Part shown: positions 6,524 to 15,949 of the stretch, in pieces
Position numbering within the stretch: position 1 is the stretch's first letter
How the letters are laid out: every line of letters begins with the position of its first letter
Assembly (NCBI GenBank): GCA_963788505.1
Contig: CAWBGY010000005.1
Coordinates: 1,302,001-1,366,000 of the forward strand
DNA: 64,000 nucleotides
Reading direction: 5' to 3'
Source of the DNA: JAIQFF01 sp963788505
GTDB lineage: Bacteria > Acidobacteriota > Terriglobia > Terriglobales > Acidobacteriaceae
Made by a program: the position numbers and the translations under genes
Notes under the pieces: model-generated
What the model was told of the DNA's origin: nothing
Database searches by the model: none
Seen by the model: the letters and a program-made list of their open reading frames with translations, nothing else

Positions 6524-8983
6524 ATGGACCGCCAAACGTCTGGCCAAAGTTCGAGTGGTGCGACCATGGTCGGTCAGACGGTCTCCCACTACAAGATTCT
6601 GGGCAAGCTCGGCGGCGGCGGCATGGGCGTGGTCTACGAGGCGGAAGACACCCGGCTCGGCCGCCACGTCGCCATTAAATTTCTCCCCGACAACCTCGCC
6701 GGTGACACCAAAGCGATGGAGCGTTTCGAGCGCGAGGCTCGCGCCGCGTCCCTGTTAAATCACCCCAGCATCTGCACCATTCATGAAGTCGAGGATCACA
6801 ACGGCCATCCTTTCATCGTCATGGAGAAGTTGGAGGGAGTGAGCCTGAAGCAGCGCATCCGCGGCAACCCGATGGATATCGAGGACATCCTCGAAGTGGC
6901 CATGCAGGTGGCGGATGCCCTTGCCGCTTCTCACGAAAAGGGCATCATTCATCGCGATATCAAACCAGCCAACATCTTTATTACATCCACCGGACAGACC
7001 AAGGTCCTCGATTTTGGTTTGGCCAAATTGCTGCGGAATGAACGGATGGCGACCAGCGACGAAACGCCGATCGAAGATTCGTTGACCGCGGTGGGCGTGA
7101 TTCCCGGAACCGCGGTTTACATGTCCCCGGAACAGGCGCGCAGCGAGGAGCTGGACCCGCGAACCGATCTGTTTTCTTTCGGGGTTGTGCTCTATGAAAT
7201 GGCCACCGGGAAGAAGCCCTTTACCGGCAATAACGTGGTCATGACCCTGGACGCGGTGCTGCATACCAAACCACCATCGCCGCTTACTCTCAATCCCCGG
7301 CTTCCCAAGGAACTGGAAGGCATTATCGGGAAGGCGATGGAGAAAGACCGCGACAAGCGTTATGCCAGCGCGGCGGAGATGAAAGCCGACCTGCAGCATC
7401 TGAAGAAAGAAACCGAATCGGGATTGACCCGGACTGGCGCGCGGGAAACGTCGCCTATGCGCGTGGTCACCAAGACCTTCCAGACCCCGGGCAAACATCA
7501 GAGCTACCTGCTGCTCGCGGTTACGGCGTTGTTGATCACGGTGTTGGCGGCAGTAGGAACCTGGCTTATCAGACATCGCGCCGGAAACATCCAAGAATCC
7601 AAAAATGCGATTGCGGTGCTGCCCCTGCAGAATCTGAATGGCGATTTCAGCGTTGACTATCTCCGGTTTGCGCTGGCCGACGAAATCGCCAACGTGCTTA
7701 CCTATTCACGCTCTCTCGACGTTCGCCCTTCAGCCGTCACCAGAAAATATGTAACTGCCGACCTCGATCCACAGCAAGTGGGCAAGGACCTGCATGTGGG
7801 AACCGTTTTGACCGGGCACTTTCAAAAGCAGGGAAACCATCTGATGGTCACCCTGGAGGCAATTGAGACCGGGAGTGAACGGTTGTTATGGCAAACCAAT
7901 CTTACCGGCTCCACTCAGGATCTGATCGGCTTGCAGGAGCAACTCGCTAAGCAGGTCCGCCAAGGTTTGCTGCCCATGCTGGGAGCGGCCGGCGGCTTTT
8001 TGGAGACCAGCACGCGACCCAATAATCAGGAGGCCTACGATCTTTATTTACGCAGCGTGGCCGCCTCCCACGATGCCGTTCCCAATCGAGATGCGATCAA
8101 GTCGCTGGAACACGTGGTCGAACTGGACCCCAACTACGCCCCCGCCTGGGCGGAAGTAGGTCAACGCTACTACTACGACTCCACCTACTCGAATGGTGGA
8201 GAACAGATGTTCCAGCACTCCAATGCCGCCTTGGAACGCGCCCTGGCTCTTGATCCCAACCTGATCACGGCCGCGTCACAACTCATTGTCAACCGGGTGG
8301 ACCGGGGCGAATTAGGAAAGGCTTACCAGGAGGCCACGGCCCTGGCTAAACGTCGTCCCCAGAACGCCCAGGTTCATTTCACTCTCGGTTACGTGCAGCG
8401 GTATGCCGGCATGCTGGAGGAATCGGCGCGTCAATGCGACACCGCTCTCACCCTGGCTCCGGGTAACTATCAATTCCGTTCCTGCGCCTGGGTCTTCATG
8501 TTTCTGGGGCAGTTCGAACGGGCGCGTAATTTTATCCAGCTGGATGCGGGCTCCGAGTGGGCCAACTACGCTACCCCTTATCTTCTGTTGCGCGAAGGAA
8601 GGTTGGATGAGGCTCGCGAGGCCGTGAAGCGCATGTCGAATGCTCCCCACTACCACCGCGACCTCCTGGAAGCTATCGTCGGACTGCGGCCTCCGTCCGA
8701 ACTGGATCGCATGGCGCACGAGGCTGAAACCAGCCAGCCTTCAGATCCTGATCCTGAGACTTCGTATCAGCAGGGCGCCGTTTTCGCCTACGCCGGCAAA
8801 AAAGAGGCTGCCTTCCACCTGCTCAAGACCGCGATTGAGCTGAACTACTGCGCCTACTCCGATCTGCTCTCCGACCCCCTGATGCGGGGCCTGCACAGCG
8901 ATCGGAGGTTTGACGATCTACTGACCGCGGCGCACGCTTGTCAGCAGGCGGTTCAGACACCCAGCACCGCGCCCAGCCAATGA
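6524..8983 (+). CDS. Serine/threonine protein kinase with TPR repeats (membrane receptor type)
   Basis: The product is 819 aa. The N-terminal Hanks-type kinase is complete: glycine loop GKLGGGGMGVVYEA, Lys52, catalytic HRDIKPAN with D145, DFG at 163-165, and YMSPEQ. One membrane segment at about 328-349 separates it from an outer part. That part begins with a domain like those in bacterial adenylate cyclase/CadC-type proteins (AVLPLQNLNGDFSVDYLRFA), then TPR-like helices from about residue 500 (ELDPNYAPAWAEVGQRYY, LGYVQRYAGMLEESARQC). The likely role is sensing by the TPR side and phosphorylation inside the cell. A second kinase of the same plan is at 47227-50211. A later in-frame ATG at 6566 is an alternative start. 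Confidence 0.88.
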   Translation: MDRQTSGQSSSGATMVGQTVSHYKILGKLGGGGMGVVYEAEDTRLGRHVAIKFLPDNLAGDTKAMERFEREARAASLLNHPSICTIHEVEDHNGHPFIVMEKLEGVSLKQRIRGNPMDIEDILEVAMQVADALAASHEKGIIHRDIKPANIFITSTGQTKVLDFGLAKLLRNERMATSDETPIEDSLTAVGVIPGTAVYMSPEQARSEELDPRTDLFSFGVVLYEMATGKKPFTGNNVVMTLDAVLHTKPPSPLTLNPRLPKELEGIIGKAMEKDRDKRYASAAEMKADLQHLKKETESGLTRTGARETSPMRVVTKTFQTPGKHQSYLLLAVTALLITVLAAVGTWLIRHRAGNIQESKNAIAVLPLQNLNGDFSVDYLRFALADEIANVLTYSRSLDVRPSAVTRKYVTADLDPQQVGKDLHVGTVLTGHFQKQGNHLMVTLEAIETGSERLLWQTNLTGSTQDLIGLQEQLAKQVRQGLLPMLGAAGGFLETSTRPNNQEAYDLYLRSVAASHDAVPNRDAIKSLEHVVELDPNYAPAWAEVGQRYYYDSTYSNGGEQMFQHSNAALERALALDPNLITAASQLIVNRVDRGELGKAYQEATALAKRRPQNAQVHFTLGYVQRYAGMLEESARQCDTALTLAPGNYQFRSCAWVFMFLGQFERARNFIQLDAGSEWANYATPYLLLREGRLDEAREAVKRMSNAPHYHRDLLEAIVGLRPPSELDRMAHEAETSQPSDPDPETSYQQGAVFAYAGKKEAAFHLLKTAIELNYCAYSDLLSDPLMRGLHSDRRFDDLLTAAHACQQAVQTPSTAPSQ

Positions 8984-9056
8984 CTGAGGTAGGATGGAGC
9001 ATTGGCGGCTAACTCTTCGTTTCCCGCGCAGTCCATATAAATAAAGAGGAAAAATC

Positions 9057-11897
9057 TTGCCTCTGATTCCGGATACCTGCAATCCCATACGTATGAAAAA
9101 TGTCGGTCGTGCATTTCTGAGCCTGCGATTTCTGCGCACCCGCCGCATCCATCTGCGAAAACATCTGGTTCGAGCGCTCAGTCTGGCCTTGCTTGCGGTT
9201 TTCGGCGCCATGGCAGCGCCGACTCTGGCCCAGGCTCCCGCGGACCGGCCCAGTCCGATCGATCCTCTGCCCCCGGACACAGGTGCCGCCGGTCTGAAAC
9301 AGATGCTGCGTCGCCTGCAAACTACCGCTCGCCTGATGCAGACTACGGCGCATCCCGATGACGAAGACGGAGGCATGCTGACCCTGGAGTCGCGCGGCAA
9401 AGGGGTGACCACGCTGCTGATGACGCTCACCCGCGGCGAGGGCGGCCAGAACAAGGTCGGCAGCAACCTGTTCGACGTATTGGGAGTGCTGCGCACGCTG
9501 GAACTTACGGCGTCGGATCGCTATTACGGCGTGGAGCAGCGCTTCAGCCGGGTGGCCGATTTCGGCTACTCGAAGAGTCCGGAAGAGACCTTCCAGAAGT
9601 GGGGAGGGCATGACATCCCGCTCGCTGACATGGTGCGAATGATCCGCACCTTTCGTCCGGATGTTCTGGTGGCGCGCTTCTCCGGGACAGGACGCGACGG
9701 GCACGGCCACCATCAAGCTTCCGCCATCCTTACCAGGGAAGCGTTTCGCGCGGCGGCAGACCCGAAGCGCTTTCCCGAACAGATCGAGGAAGGGTTGCAA
9801 TCCTGGCAGGCAAAGAAGCTCTACATCGGCAACGTGTGCGGGTTCGGAGCCACGACCTGTCCGGCGGAAAATTACACCGTCAGGTTGAATACGGGGCACG
9901 TGGATCCCTTATTGGGCATGTCCTACATCCAGTTCGCGATGGAGGGATTGAGGCATCAGCTTTCCCAGGGTGCGGGTGGCTGGTCGGTGGAGCCCGGTGA
10001 TCGCTACACCTATTACAAACTCGTGGATTCGGTGTTGCCGCCGGCCACGGATAAAGATGGCCATGAAAAGGACTTCTTTGACGGAATCAATACGAGCCTG
10101 TCGGGCTGGAGTTCCGGATTCGACACGGCTGGAGCAAAAGAGCTGGCCACGATTGAGAACAGCATCGCAGAGGCGGCGAAAGATGCGGAAAAGGACCCGG
10201 GCAGCGCGGCGGGGCCGCTGCTCTCAGTAATCGACTCGCTCAGCCGTCTTGAAAGTCAGGTCCGGGACGGCGGCCAGAAGCAGGACCTCCTGGCCCGTTT
10301 GCGAGAGAAGGCGTCGCAGGCGCGGAGCGCGCTGAACCTGGCGCTGAATGTTTCGCTTCAAGCCTCGCTGGTTTCGCCGCAGGACTCCAGCGCGCCGCCG
10401 CCGCCGGGTCAGGATCCACTGGCCGCGGTCTCTCCCGGACAGAAGCTCACCGTCAGAATGAAACTCCACAACGGCTCGAACCACCGTTTGCAGCTCCGCT
10501 CCCTGTTTCTCGAAGGCCAGGTGACGGACAGCCAAGCCAAAGAGCACATCCCACCCCTGCAGCCCGGGCAGGACTACCAGACGGATTTCCAACTGACGTT
10601 GCCGGCGGACACTCCGTCCACGCGACCCGCTGCGCACCGCAACGACCCGGAGCGGGACGGCGTGTACACCGTGGACGAACCGAAATACCAGACGCTGCCA
10701 TTCCCACCGCCGCCGTTTCGCGTCAGTGTCCGTTACGATGTCCCCGACCTCGGCTCTCGAACCCGTGGTTCCGCCCCCAAGGCCCCTGGAACCCTGCCTG
10801 AAATTTCAGCGCCGGTGCTGGTAGGGTTCACGGATGAGAAGGGAACGGAGCAGAAACGTCCATTAGCCGTCGTGCCGACGTTCTCCGTCGAACTGGAGCC
10901 GGGCGAGCAGGTGATTCCGATCCCGAATGGTTCCGAACGGAGCGTGAAAGTGGGTGTGCGTTCCAACCTGACCGGGGCATCGAACGGCACTCTGCGCCTG
11001 GAGGCCCCCGCGGGCTGGCGTGTCGAGCCGAAGGAAATTCCGGTGGAGTTGCGCCGTCGCGGAGACAAGAAAGATTTTGAATTTAAAATTCTTCCAGGCA
11101 GCCTGCAAGAAGGGCGCGCCCAGATTCGCGCCGTGCTCGCCGCCGGCGGAAAGAATTACGACGAAGGCTACACCCTGGTGACTCGGGAAGACCTGGCCAG
11201 TGCTTACTATTATCAACCTGCGCTGCAACGCGTCAGCATCGTGGATGTAAAAGTCCCGAAAGATCTCAAGGTGGCGTACATCCCCGGCGCGGGAGACGAA
11301 ATTCCCACCGTTCTCCAGCAGATCGGAGTTGACTTAACGGTGCTCCCCGCCGAAAAACTGGCCAGCGAAGACTTGGCTCGCTACGGAACGGTTGTTCTCG
11401 GCATCCGCGCTTACGACACGCAGAAAGATGTCGCCAGCAACAACAAGAAACTGCTGGACTACGTTTCGGCGGGCGGTACCCTGATCGTGCAATATAACGC
11501 CGGCGTCGGCGACTTCAATAGCGGCCATTTCACTCCGTTCCTCACGCAGTTGAGCCGGGGCCGAGTTTCGGTCGAGGAAGCGCCGGTTGAGATTCTCGCT
11601 CCCGACGACAGCGTGTTCCACTATCCCAACCTGATCACGCAGCGCGACTTCAACGGCTGGGTGCAGGAGCGGGGCTTGTATTTCATGGAATCGTGGGACC
11701 CTGACTTCCGGCCTCTACTTTCATCCCATGATCCGGGCGAGGCCCCACTCAAAGGAGGGTTGCTGCGAGCCCAATACGGCAAAGGCACGTATATCTACAC
11801 CGGATACGCATTCTTCCGCCAACTGCCGGCGGGCGTTCCGGGAGCCATCCGACTGTATGTGAATCTGCTGGCCGCGGGACACGAGAGCAGTCGCTAG
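9057..11897 (+). CDS. Secreted PIG-L family deacetylase with extra C-terminal domains
   Basis: The product is 946 aa. The PIG-L zinc motif AHPDDE (98-103) and HGHHQAS mark an LmbE-type N-acetylglucosamine or similar deacetylase. A signal peptide (LVRALSLALLAVFGAMAAPTLAQA) directs export. After the catalytic domain come beta-rich segments resembling NEW3/CARDB-type domains (about 440-730). The C-terminal region (VVLGIRAYDTQKD, YVSAGGTLIVQYN) resembles a class I glutamine amidotransferase-like (ThuA-type) fold. TTG at 9057 is preferred because AAGAGGA lies 7 nt upstream; ATG at 9093 also leaves a good signal peptide. A role in cell-wall or polysaccharide deacetylation is inferred. Confidence 0.82.
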   Translation: MPLIPDTCNPIRMKNVGRAFLSLRFLRTRRIHLRKHLVRALSLALLAVFGAMAAPTLAQAPADRPSPIDPLPPDTGAAGLKQMLRRLQTTARLMQTTAHPDDEDGGMLTLESRGKGVTTLLMTLTRGEGGQNKVGSNLFDVLGVLRTLELTASDRYYGVEQRFSRVADFGYSKSPEETFQKWGGHDIPLADMVRMIRTFRPDVLVARFSGTGRDGHGHHQASAILTREAFRAAADPKRFPEQIEEGLQSWQAKKLYIGNVCGFGATTCPAENYTVRLNTGHVDPLLGMSYIQFAMEGLRHQLSQGAGGWSVEPGDRYTYYKLVDSVLPPATDKDGHEKDFFDGINTSLSGWSSGFDTAGAKELATIENSIAEAAKDAEKDPGSAAGPLLSVIDSLSRLESQVRDGGQKQDLLARLREKASQARSALNLALNVSLQASLVSPQDSSAPPPPGQDPLAAVSPGQKLTVRMKLHNGSNHRLQLRSLFLEGQVTDSQAKEHIPPLQPGQDYQTDFQLTLPADTPSTRPAAHRNDPERDGVYTVDEPKYQTLPFPPPPFRVSVRYDVPDLGSRTRGSAPKAPGTLPEISAPVLVGFTDEKGTEQKRPLAVVPTFSVELEPGEQVIPIPNGSERSVKVGVRSNLTGASNGTLRLEAPAGWRVEPKEIPVELRRRGDKKDFEFKILPGSLQEGRAQIRAVLAAGGKNYDEGYTLVTREDLASAYYYQPALQRVSIVDVKVPKDLKVAYIPGAGDEIPTVLQQIGVDLTVLPAEKLASEDLARYGTVVLGIRAYDTQKDVASNNKKLLDYVSAGGTLIVQYNAGVGDFNSGHFTPFLTQLSRGRVSVEEAPVEILAPDDSVFHYPNLITQRDFNGWVQERGLYFMESWDPDFRPLLSSHDPGEAPLKGGLLRAQYGKGTYIYTGYAFFRQLPAGVPGAIRLYVNLLAAGHESSR

Positions 11898-11898
11898 T

Positions 11899-12097
11899 CG
11901 TTGGCCGCAGGCCGTTGGTTGTTGGTCGTTGGTCGTTGGCCTTTGGCCCTTGGTCGTTGGCCCTTGGCGATTGGGCATCATCGATCAGCAACGTATTGGA
12001 AGCCAGATGCCGAGAGGCTTCCGAGATAAATGAAACTCGCTTCCTGCAGATGCAGCTTATGGCTCAGGCCAACGACCAACGACCAACGACCAACGAC
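11899..12097. repeat. Inverted TTGGTCG heptamer repeat array
   Basis: 11899-11973 holds tandem units such as GTTGGTCGTTGGTCGTTGG, and 12071-12097 holds the reverse complement (AACGACCAACGACCAACGAC). The right arm lies inside the start of the permease gene. Confidence 0.8.
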
Positions 12098-13555
12098 GCC
12101 TCCCAGCCTCTAATTCGCGGAATCGGCGTGGGCAGCGCCACCGCGCTGAACATGATTGACATGATCGGGGTAGGGCCCTTCATCACCATTCCCTTGATCG
12201 TGGGCGCGATGGGCGGACCGCAGGCTATGCTGGGCTGGATCCTGGGTGCGGTCTTTGCCATGTGTGACGGTCTGGTGTGGGCGGAACTGGGCGCGGCCCT
12301 GCCTGGCTCGGGCGGATCCTACAACTATCTGCGCGAGATTTACGGCTCGCGTCGTCTGGGGCGGATGGTTTCCTTTCTTTTTGTCTGGCAGCTTTCTTTC
12401 AGCGCTCCTTTGTCAGTGGCGTCGGGAGCGATCGGGCTGGCCGGCTATGCGTCTTACTTCTGGCCCGGACTCGAACGCCAATACGCGGATCATCTCTGGG
12501 AATTGCATCTTCCGTTGCTGGGCACCTTGCAACTGCGCTGGCTGATGTCAGGGGCAACCTTTGTTGCCATCGGGATTGTCCTGCTCGCCGTGATCCTGCT
12601 TTACCGGAAAATCACCAGCATCGGGTGGATGTCGAAACTGCTTCTGGCCGGAGTTCTGATCACCATGGGCTGGATCATCATCGCGGGATTCAGCCACTTC
12701 GATGCGTCGCGTGCCTTCAGCTTTCCTCCGGGCGCTTTCACTTTGTCGCATAATTTCTTTCTTGGTCTGGGCTCGGCCATGCTCATCGCCACCTACGACT
12801 ATTGGGGCTACTACAATGTTTGTTTTCTGGGTGACGAAGTAAAGGATCCTGGCAAGACGATCCCGCGCGCGCTGCTGCTATCCATTCTGCTGGTAGGTTG
12901 TCTATACGTGTTGATGAACATCAGCATTCTGGGGGTGGTGCCCTGGCAGGAAATCACCCGGACCGGCCAATCCAATCGCGGTTTGTATGTGGTTTCTATT
13001 TTCATGCAAAGGATTTACGGGACCTGGGCGGCGAATCTGGTCACTGCCCTGGTGATGTGGACGGCATTTGCGTCGGTGTTCTCGCTGCTGCTCGGCTACT
13101 CCCGCGTGCCCTACGCGGCGGCGCTGGACGGCAACTATTTCAAGGCGTTCGCCCGGGTGCATCCCGAACATCGCTTCCCCTATGTTTCGTTGCTGGCCTT
13201 GGGCGGGATGGCCGTATTGTTTTGCTTCCTTTCGCTGGCCGACGTGATCGCCGCGCTAGTGGTGATTCGAATTACGCTGCAGTTCCTGGTGCAGGCCGTC
13301 GGCGTTATCGTGTTGCGCATCCGGCGGCCCGACTTGCCGAGACCGTTTCGTATGTGGCTCTATCCGTTGCCCGCTTTATTGGCCTCGATCGGATTCATCT
13401 TTGTGCTGGTCTCCCGCACCAACTCGCTGAAGCAGGTGCGTTACGCCCTGGTCATCCTGATCACCGGCACTGCCATCTACCTGGCGCGGGCGTGGCGAAA
13501 TCGGGAATGGCCGTTTGCAGCAGGCCCCGCGGCGAATGGGGCTGTGATCCACTGA
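12050..13555 (+). CDS. APC family amino acid permease
   Basis: The product is about 501 aa with twelve or so hydrophobic segments. The first helix pair carries the APC signature (NMIDMIGVGPFITIP, then GAALPGSGGSYNYLREIYG). It probably imports or exchanges amino acids by proton symport. The open frame extends upstream to 11915, but that part is repeat DNA; ATG at 12050 or 12059 is more likely. Even then residues 4-14 (ANDQRPTTND) are encoded by the right arm of the TTGGTCG repeat, so the N-terminus looks altered by repeat insertion. The stop is 2 bp before the next gene, so the two transporters are probably one operon. Confidence 0.85.
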   Translation: MQLMAQANDQRPTTNDASQPLIRGIGVGSATALNMIDMIGVGPFITIPLIVGAMGGPQAMLGWILGAVFAMCDGLVWAELGAALPGSGGSYNYLREIYGSRRLGRMVSFLFVWQLSFSAPLSVASGAIGLAGYASYFWPGLERQYADHLWELHLPLLGTLQLRWLMSGATFVAIGIVLLAVILLYRKITSIGWMSKLLLAGVLITMGWIIIAGFSHFDASRAFSFPPGAFTLSHNFFLGLGSAMLIATYDYWGYYNVCFLGDEVKDPGKTIPRALLLSILLVGCLYVLMNISILGVVPWQEITRTGQSNRGLYVVSIFMQRIYGTWAANLVTALVMWTAFASVFSLLLGYSRVPYAAALDGNYFKAFARVHPEHRFPYVSLLALGGMAVLFCFLSLADVIAALVVIRITLQFLVQAVGVIVLRIRRPDLPRPFRMWLYPLPALLASIGFIFVLVSRTNSLKQVRYALVILITGTAIYLARAWRNREWPFAAGPAANGAVIH

Positions 13556-13557
13556 TT

Positions 13558-14829
13558 ATGCCGGACGCGATCAAAACTTCGCCGCCCGAGAGCCTTCCTC
13601 CGAGGCTGGTGAATTCGGCCTGGGCTCCGCTGTCCGAACCGATCTTCCGCTCCCTTTGGATCGCCGCGGTGATCTCCTACACCGGGACCTGGATGCAGAA
13701 CGTGGGTGAGGGCTGGCTGATGACTCAGCTCACCCTGTCACCATTGATGGTCAGCCTGGTGACCGCCGCTACCACCCTTCCGGTATTTCTGGTGATCCTG
13801 CCCGCGGGCGCTCTGGCGGATATGGTCGACCGGCGGCGATTTCTGCTCATGACCCAGAGCTGGATGGTCGTGGCCGCCGGAGCCCTTGGCGTGCTCACGC
13901 TCTACCACCATGTGACGCCTTGGGTGCTTTTGCTGTTTACCTTCATCCTTGGACTGGGCGCGGTCATGAACGACCCGGCCTGGCAGGCCATTACACCGGA
14001 GGTCGTCCGCCCGGAAAACCACGCGCCGGCAGTGGCCCTGAATTCTGTCGGCTTTAATGTGGCCCGCGCCTTTGGCCCAGCGCTCGGCGGCCTGGTGATT
14101 GCGGCGGCGGGTTCCGGAGTCGCGTTCCTGCTCAACGCCGCTTCATTCTTCGGCGTGATCTTTTTTCTGTATCGCTGGAAGCGTCCTCACTTCGAGCACG
14201 TCGAGACCGGCCGGGTACGCGACGCTTTGGTCGCCGGTCTGCGCTACGTTCGCGGTGCTCCCCAGGTACGGTCCATCCTGATCCGCACGGGTGCTTTCAG
14301 CCTGGCTGCGAGTTCCCTGCCGGCGCTGCTGCCCATTCTGGCTCGTCCCCATGGCGCGACGGGATATGGCTTGCTGCTGGGATTCTTCGGGTTGGGCGCC
14401 TTGGCTGGCGCCGCTGTCTTGCCCCGGGTGCGCACCCGCCTCTCGGTGGACGGCTTGGTCGCCTTTGACATCCTGCTGTTCGCCGCCATGACTTTTGCCG
14501 CCGGAAGGGTGCAAACCTTTTCCTGGCTGTGTCTGGTATTGTTTGCCTGCGGTACTGCATGGATCGGAATTCTGGCCTGCCTGAACGTTGCGGCGCAGAC
14601 CATGTGTCCGTCGTTTCTGCGGGCGCGCGCGCTGTCTATGTACCTGCTGGTCCTGCAGGGAGGCATGGCCGTGGGCAGCGCAGCCTGGGGAGCGCTGGCG
14701 ACTCGGGCAGGAGTTCCGGCTGCTCTCTTGTGGTCCGCAGTGGCAATGGTCGTGGGACTACTGGCTGTGCGCCGCCACCGCCTGACTTCGCAGCAGTTGG
14801 ATCTAGCCCCGTCCGTGGTTAGAGATTGA
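13558..14829 (+). CDS. MFS transporter (enterobactin-exporter-like MFS_3 type)
   Basis: The product is 423 aa and rich in hydrophobic helices. The N-terminal segment FRSLWIAAVISYTGTWMQNV and the loop ADMVDRRRFLLMTQ (MFS motif A variant between helices 2 and 3) are typical of the DUF894/EntS-like branch of exporters. The start ATG at 13558 lies 2 bp after the permease stop. The frame is open further upstream inside the permease gene, but that is only a stop-free shadow. Substrate unknown; a pairing of amino acid import with efflux is possible. Confidence 0.83.
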   Translation: MPDAIKTSPPESLPPRLVNSAWAPLSEPIFRSLWIAAVISYTGTWMQNVGEGWLMTQLTLSPLMVSLVTAATTLPVFLVILPAGALADMVDRRRFLLMTQSWMVVAAGALGVLTLYHHVTPWVLLLFTFILGLGAVMNDPAWQAITPEVVRPENHAPAVALNSVGFNVARAFGPALGGLVIAAAGSGVAFLLNAASFFGVIFFLYRWKRPHFEHVETGRVRDALVAGLRYVRGAPQVRSILIRTGAFSLAASSLPALLPILARPHGATGYGLLLGFFGLGALAGAAVLPRVRTRLSVDGLVAFDILLFAAMTFAAGRVQTFSWLCLVLFACGTAWIGILACLNVAAQTMCPSFLRARALSMYLLVLQGGMAVGSAAWGALATRAGVPAALLWSAVAMVVGLLAVRRHRLTSQQLDLAPSVVRD

Positions 14830-14843
14830 TGTAGACAGATTGA

Positions 14844-14916
14844 TGTAGGCGCGAGCGTCCCGCTCGTGCGGAGTCGTCCGGGACGCCGCAGCACGAGCGG
14901 GACGCTCGCGCCTGCA
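14844..14916. repeat. Palindromic REP-like element, GTAGGCGCGAGCG family, copy 1
   Basis: TGTAGGCGCGAGCGTCCCG at the left faces CGGGACGCTCGCGCCTGCA at the right, giving a stem longer than 20 bp. The same element recurs at 31036-31161 and 61872-61946, always between genes. Confidence 0.85.
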
Positions 14917-14948
14917 TAAGAAAATCGCATCACTTAAGGAGAAACTTA

Positions 14949-15512
14949 ATGAAGAAGCTTCAAGCCGTATGTGCCTCTTTGCTGGTACTGAGCGGCATTT
15001 CGCTGGCTCAAGCCGCCAAACCCACAGAACCCCGCACCGTAAGCCAGGTTCTGGGCCGTTCCGTCGCCAACGTCGAGAATGAATTTGTTCCCGCGGCCGA
15101 TGCCATGCCCGAGGCCAAATACTCGTTTGCCCCGGCGAATGGCGAGTTCAAGGGCGTACGTACCTTCGAACAACAGGTAAAGCACGTGGCCGCGGTCAAC
15201 TACTTGCTGGCCGCCGGTATTCTCGGCGAGAAGCCACCGGTGGACACCGGCGGAGAGGACGGCCCGGATTCGGTGAAGAGCAAGGCAGACATCATGAAGT
15301 ACTTGAAGGATTCCTTTGTTTATCTTCATAAGGCGGCAGAAACCATCAACGAAGGCAACCTGGTCGCGCCTACTAAAAACCCATTTGGAGAGGGCACAGC
15401 CACTCGCCTGGCGCTGGCCACTGGGGCCGTGGGCCATTGCTTCGACCACTACGGTCAGATGGTCGAATACCTGCGTATGAACGGCATCATTCCGCCCGCC
15501 AGCCGACGGTAA
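14949..15512 (+). CDS. Secreted DinB-like protein
   Basis: The product is 187 aa with a clear signal peptide (MKKLQAVCASLLVLSGISLA, then QA). The mature part looks like a DinB four-helix bundle: KHVAAVNYLLAAG supplies the first histidine helix, and HCFDHYGQMVEYLRMN holds the paired late histidines that usually bind a metal. DinB proteins are diverse; several are thiol-dependent transferases, and secreted versions are common in this phylum with unknown function. AAGGAG at 14936 supports the start. A hairpin at 15523-15548 may terminate the transcript. Confidence 0.72.
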   Translation: MKKLQAVCASLLVLSGISLAQAAKPTEPRTVSQVLGRSVANVENEFVPAADAMPEAKYSFAPANGEFKGVRTFEQQVKHVAAVNYLLAAGILGEKPPVDTGGEDGPDSVKSKADIMKYLKDSFVYLHKAAETINEGNLVAPTKNPFGEGTATRLALATGAVGHCFDHYGQMVEYLRMNGIIPPASRR

Positions 15513-15522
15513 AAAGATCTGT

Positions 15523-15548
15523 CGGTTGAGGAGAGGACCCCTCAACCG
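15523..15548 (+). terminator. Candidate terminator hairpin after the DinB-like gene
   Basis: CGGTTGAGG (15523-15531) pairs with CCTCAACCG (15540-15548) around an 8-nt loop, followed by GCCTTTC. The T-run is short. A second perfect hairpin, ATGGCAC-GAGA-GTGCCAT, lies at 15564-15581. Confidence 0.4.
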
Positions 15549-15736
15549 GCCTTTCATTCCCCTATGGCACGAGAGTGCCATTTACACTTCCGCTCTCCAA
15601 ACGTACTTTACTGGCTTCCCCTGATTCTGTAGAGAAGCTTGCCTGATAAGTATTGGTACTTCCACAGGATGATACCGTGAGCCTCGGTGTCAGTGGCGAG
15701 CGGTGGCGAAGGAAACGAGTCCCAGGAGTGGAGGAA

Positions 15737-15949
15737 ATGAAAACCAGCAAACATCGTCGGATCACGCCGACCTCGGCCAGCGCTGCCCTTGAGCGCGAGG
15801 CGCGGCGAGAGATCGAACACTTCCAGCGAGCCATACTTTCCTATGAGGATCGCTTTGCCCGCGAACCTCATCTGAGTTTTGAACAGCATTTGTTCCGCCT
15901 GGCGGCCACAAACCGGCTGGCGGACGGGGAAGAACGCCGCCGCGGTTAG
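15737..15949 (+). CDS. Small hypothetical protein (70 aa)
   Basis: The product starts MKTSKHRRITPTSASAAL and is highly charged and helical, with about half of its residues Arg, Glu, His or Lys. GGAGG at 15729-15733 directly precedes the ATG with suitable spacing, which supports translation. No known domain recognised. Its TAG overlaps the TAA of thrB on the opposite strand, so the two genes converge with 4 shared bases. A soluble DNA- or RNA-binding role would fit the composition but is a guess. Confidence 0.5.
   Translation: MKTSKHRRITPTSASAALEREARREIEHFQRAILSYEDRFAREPHLSFEQHLFRLAATNRLADGEERRRG

Noticed and set aside
12898..13557. N-terminal extension of the MFS transporter into the permease gene
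   Set aside because: The translation there is an out-of-frame copy of the permease; the transporter starts at 13558 with its usual N-terminus.
15564..15579. TGGCACGAGAGTGCC as a sigma-54 promoter
   Set aside because: The GG-GC spacing is one base short of the -24/-12 rule and the sequence is explained as a perfect hairpin.
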